A program made the translations under genes and the position numbers. Shown one piece after another: positions 63,644-64,000 of a stretch of DNA of 64,000 nucleotides; the first letter of the stretch is position 1, and each line of letters begins with the position of its first letter. The DNA lies in assembly GCF_030954495.1 (NCBI RefSeq), contig NZ_JAVHUW010000064.1:62001-126000 (forward strand), written 5' to 3'. Source of the stretch: Candidatus Desulfosporosinus nitrosoreducens (GTDB taxonomy: Bacteria; Bacillota; Desulfitobacteriia; Desulfitobacteriales; Desulfitobacteriaceae). The notes below the pieces were generated by a model. The model was not told where the DNA came from and ran no database searches. It saw only the letters and a list, made by a program, of their open reading frames with translations.

Positions 63644-64000
63644 TCAGGCTCCCCGGTAAAACCACCCCACCAGGCCATAGATCACCGTGCACACGGCCGC
63701 GACCATAAGTCCCAAACGCAGTTTCAGCTTAGCGTAATCCATCACCGGAATTTTCATTACGGTTGCCATAGCCACGGTATTGTCACTTAGGGGAGAGACA
63801 AACCCTCCGAAAGTACCGCTGGCGAACACAGCCCCTGCGATGAGAGGCAAAGCGGCATGTTCCGTGGTCGCCAGAGAAAACCCCAAGGGCAGCAAGATAC
63901 CCCAGGTGCCAAAGGTTGAACCGATGACATAAGAAAGCAGGCAACCCAGAACAAAAAATGCCGGTGCTATCAAGGCGGCCGGTACCAAACTTCCTACGGT
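63644..64000 (-). CDS. nhaC: NhaC-type Na+/H+ antiporter, C-terminal part
   Basis: About 119 residues of a membrane protein still open at the window end. GSTFGTWGILLPLGFSLA and SGTFGGFVSPLSDNTVAMATVM are conserved NhaC-family segments. It exchanges Na+ for H+ or, in relatives, malate or amino acids. The N-terminal majority lies beyond base 64000. It is followed downstream (lower coordinates) by the metallopeptidase gene after 151 bases. Confidence 0.9.
   Translation of the reverse strand, partial: TVGSLVPAALIAPAFFVLGCLLSYVIGSTFGTWGILLPLGFSLATTEHAALPLIAGAVFASGTFGGFVSPLSDNTVAMATVMKIPVMDYAKLKLRLGLMVAAVCTVIYGLVGWFYRGA

Noticed and set aside
1-64000. CRISPR arrays, tRNA, rRNA, insertion sequences, phage or origin sequences
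   Set aside because: I saw no regularly spaced repeats, cloverleaf sequence, transposase-like frame or DnaA-box cluster. A tRNA-Pyl was looked for by anticodon context and not found, but this was by eye only.

Overview
The window looks like a chromosome segment of an anaerobic, endospore-forming, low-to-mid GC Firmicute of the Desulfitobacterium/Desulfosporosinus type (Peptococcaceae). The evidence is a clear Spo0A, a DMSO-reductase-type molybdoenzyme operon, strong AGGAGG ribosome binding sites, many Rho-independent terminators, and above all a dense set of corrinoid methyltransferase genes including a trimethylamine methyltransferase with an in-frame amber codon (pyrrolysine). This assignment is inference; no rRNA or tRNA gene was seen.

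Region 1 (1-9013, all minus strand) reads as one transport-plus-demethylation unit: a branched-chain-amino-acid-type ABC importer (livH, livM, livK, livG, livF), an MttB-superfamily methyltransferase, a xylose-isomerase-like TIM barrel, a corrinoid protein, and a methyltetrahydrofolate:corrinoid methyltransferase that runs off the window start. Region 2 (9.2-14.1 kb) has two further MttB-like genes interleaved with two near-duplicate XRE-cupin regulators and a shared upstream 32-bp element. Region 3 (14.1-17.1 kb) holds a cobalamin riboswitch with its own terminator but no intact downstream enzyme gene, then a PocR-AraC regulator paired with a corrinoid protein. Region 4 (17.2-21.5 kb) is a compact corrinoid protein / MtgA-like / MttB-like / MFS transporter operon resembling the known glycine betaine demethylation system. 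An aldo-keto reductase follows upstream.

Region 5 (23-37.2 kb) is more ordinary: two polytopic membrane proteins, a hypothetical protein, a dmsABC-like operon with a FadR-type GntR regulator and a perfect palindrome, a cupin/carboxymuconolactone-decarboxylase-like/flavodoxin operon, a DUF1287 protein, a LysR regulator, Spo0A outside its usual spoIVB context, and a VanW-family protein.

Region 6 (37.3-44.7 kb) is the trimethylamine island: a probable sigma-54 promoter and a 20-bp palindrome drive BCCT transporter, MttB-like, pyrrolysyl-MttB and MttC genes, with a divergent PAS/sigma-54 activator. Region 7 (44.7-50.5 kb) is a NitT/TauT-type ABC importer with two ATPases, two permeases and one binding protein next to a LysR regulator. 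Region 8 (50.5-64 kb) holds a phosphodiesterase/thioredoxin reductase/thioredoxin operon, a metallo-beta-lactamase-fold protein, a histidine kinase / sigma-54 response regulator / MFS operon with a decayed MFS fragment, a hotdog thioesterase, a LysR regulator, a YgjP-type metallopeptidase and the end of an NhaC-type antiporter.

Together the window encodes six MttB-superfamily enzymes, four corrinoid proteins and two methyl-H4folate methyltransferases. The simplest reading is that several methylated amines or betaines are imported, their methyl groups are moved to Co(I)-corrinoid proteins and then to tetrahydrofolate, and the methyl-H4folate feeds the Wood-Ljungdahl pathway. Only trimethylamine can be named as a substrate with confidence, because of the pyrrolysine codon.
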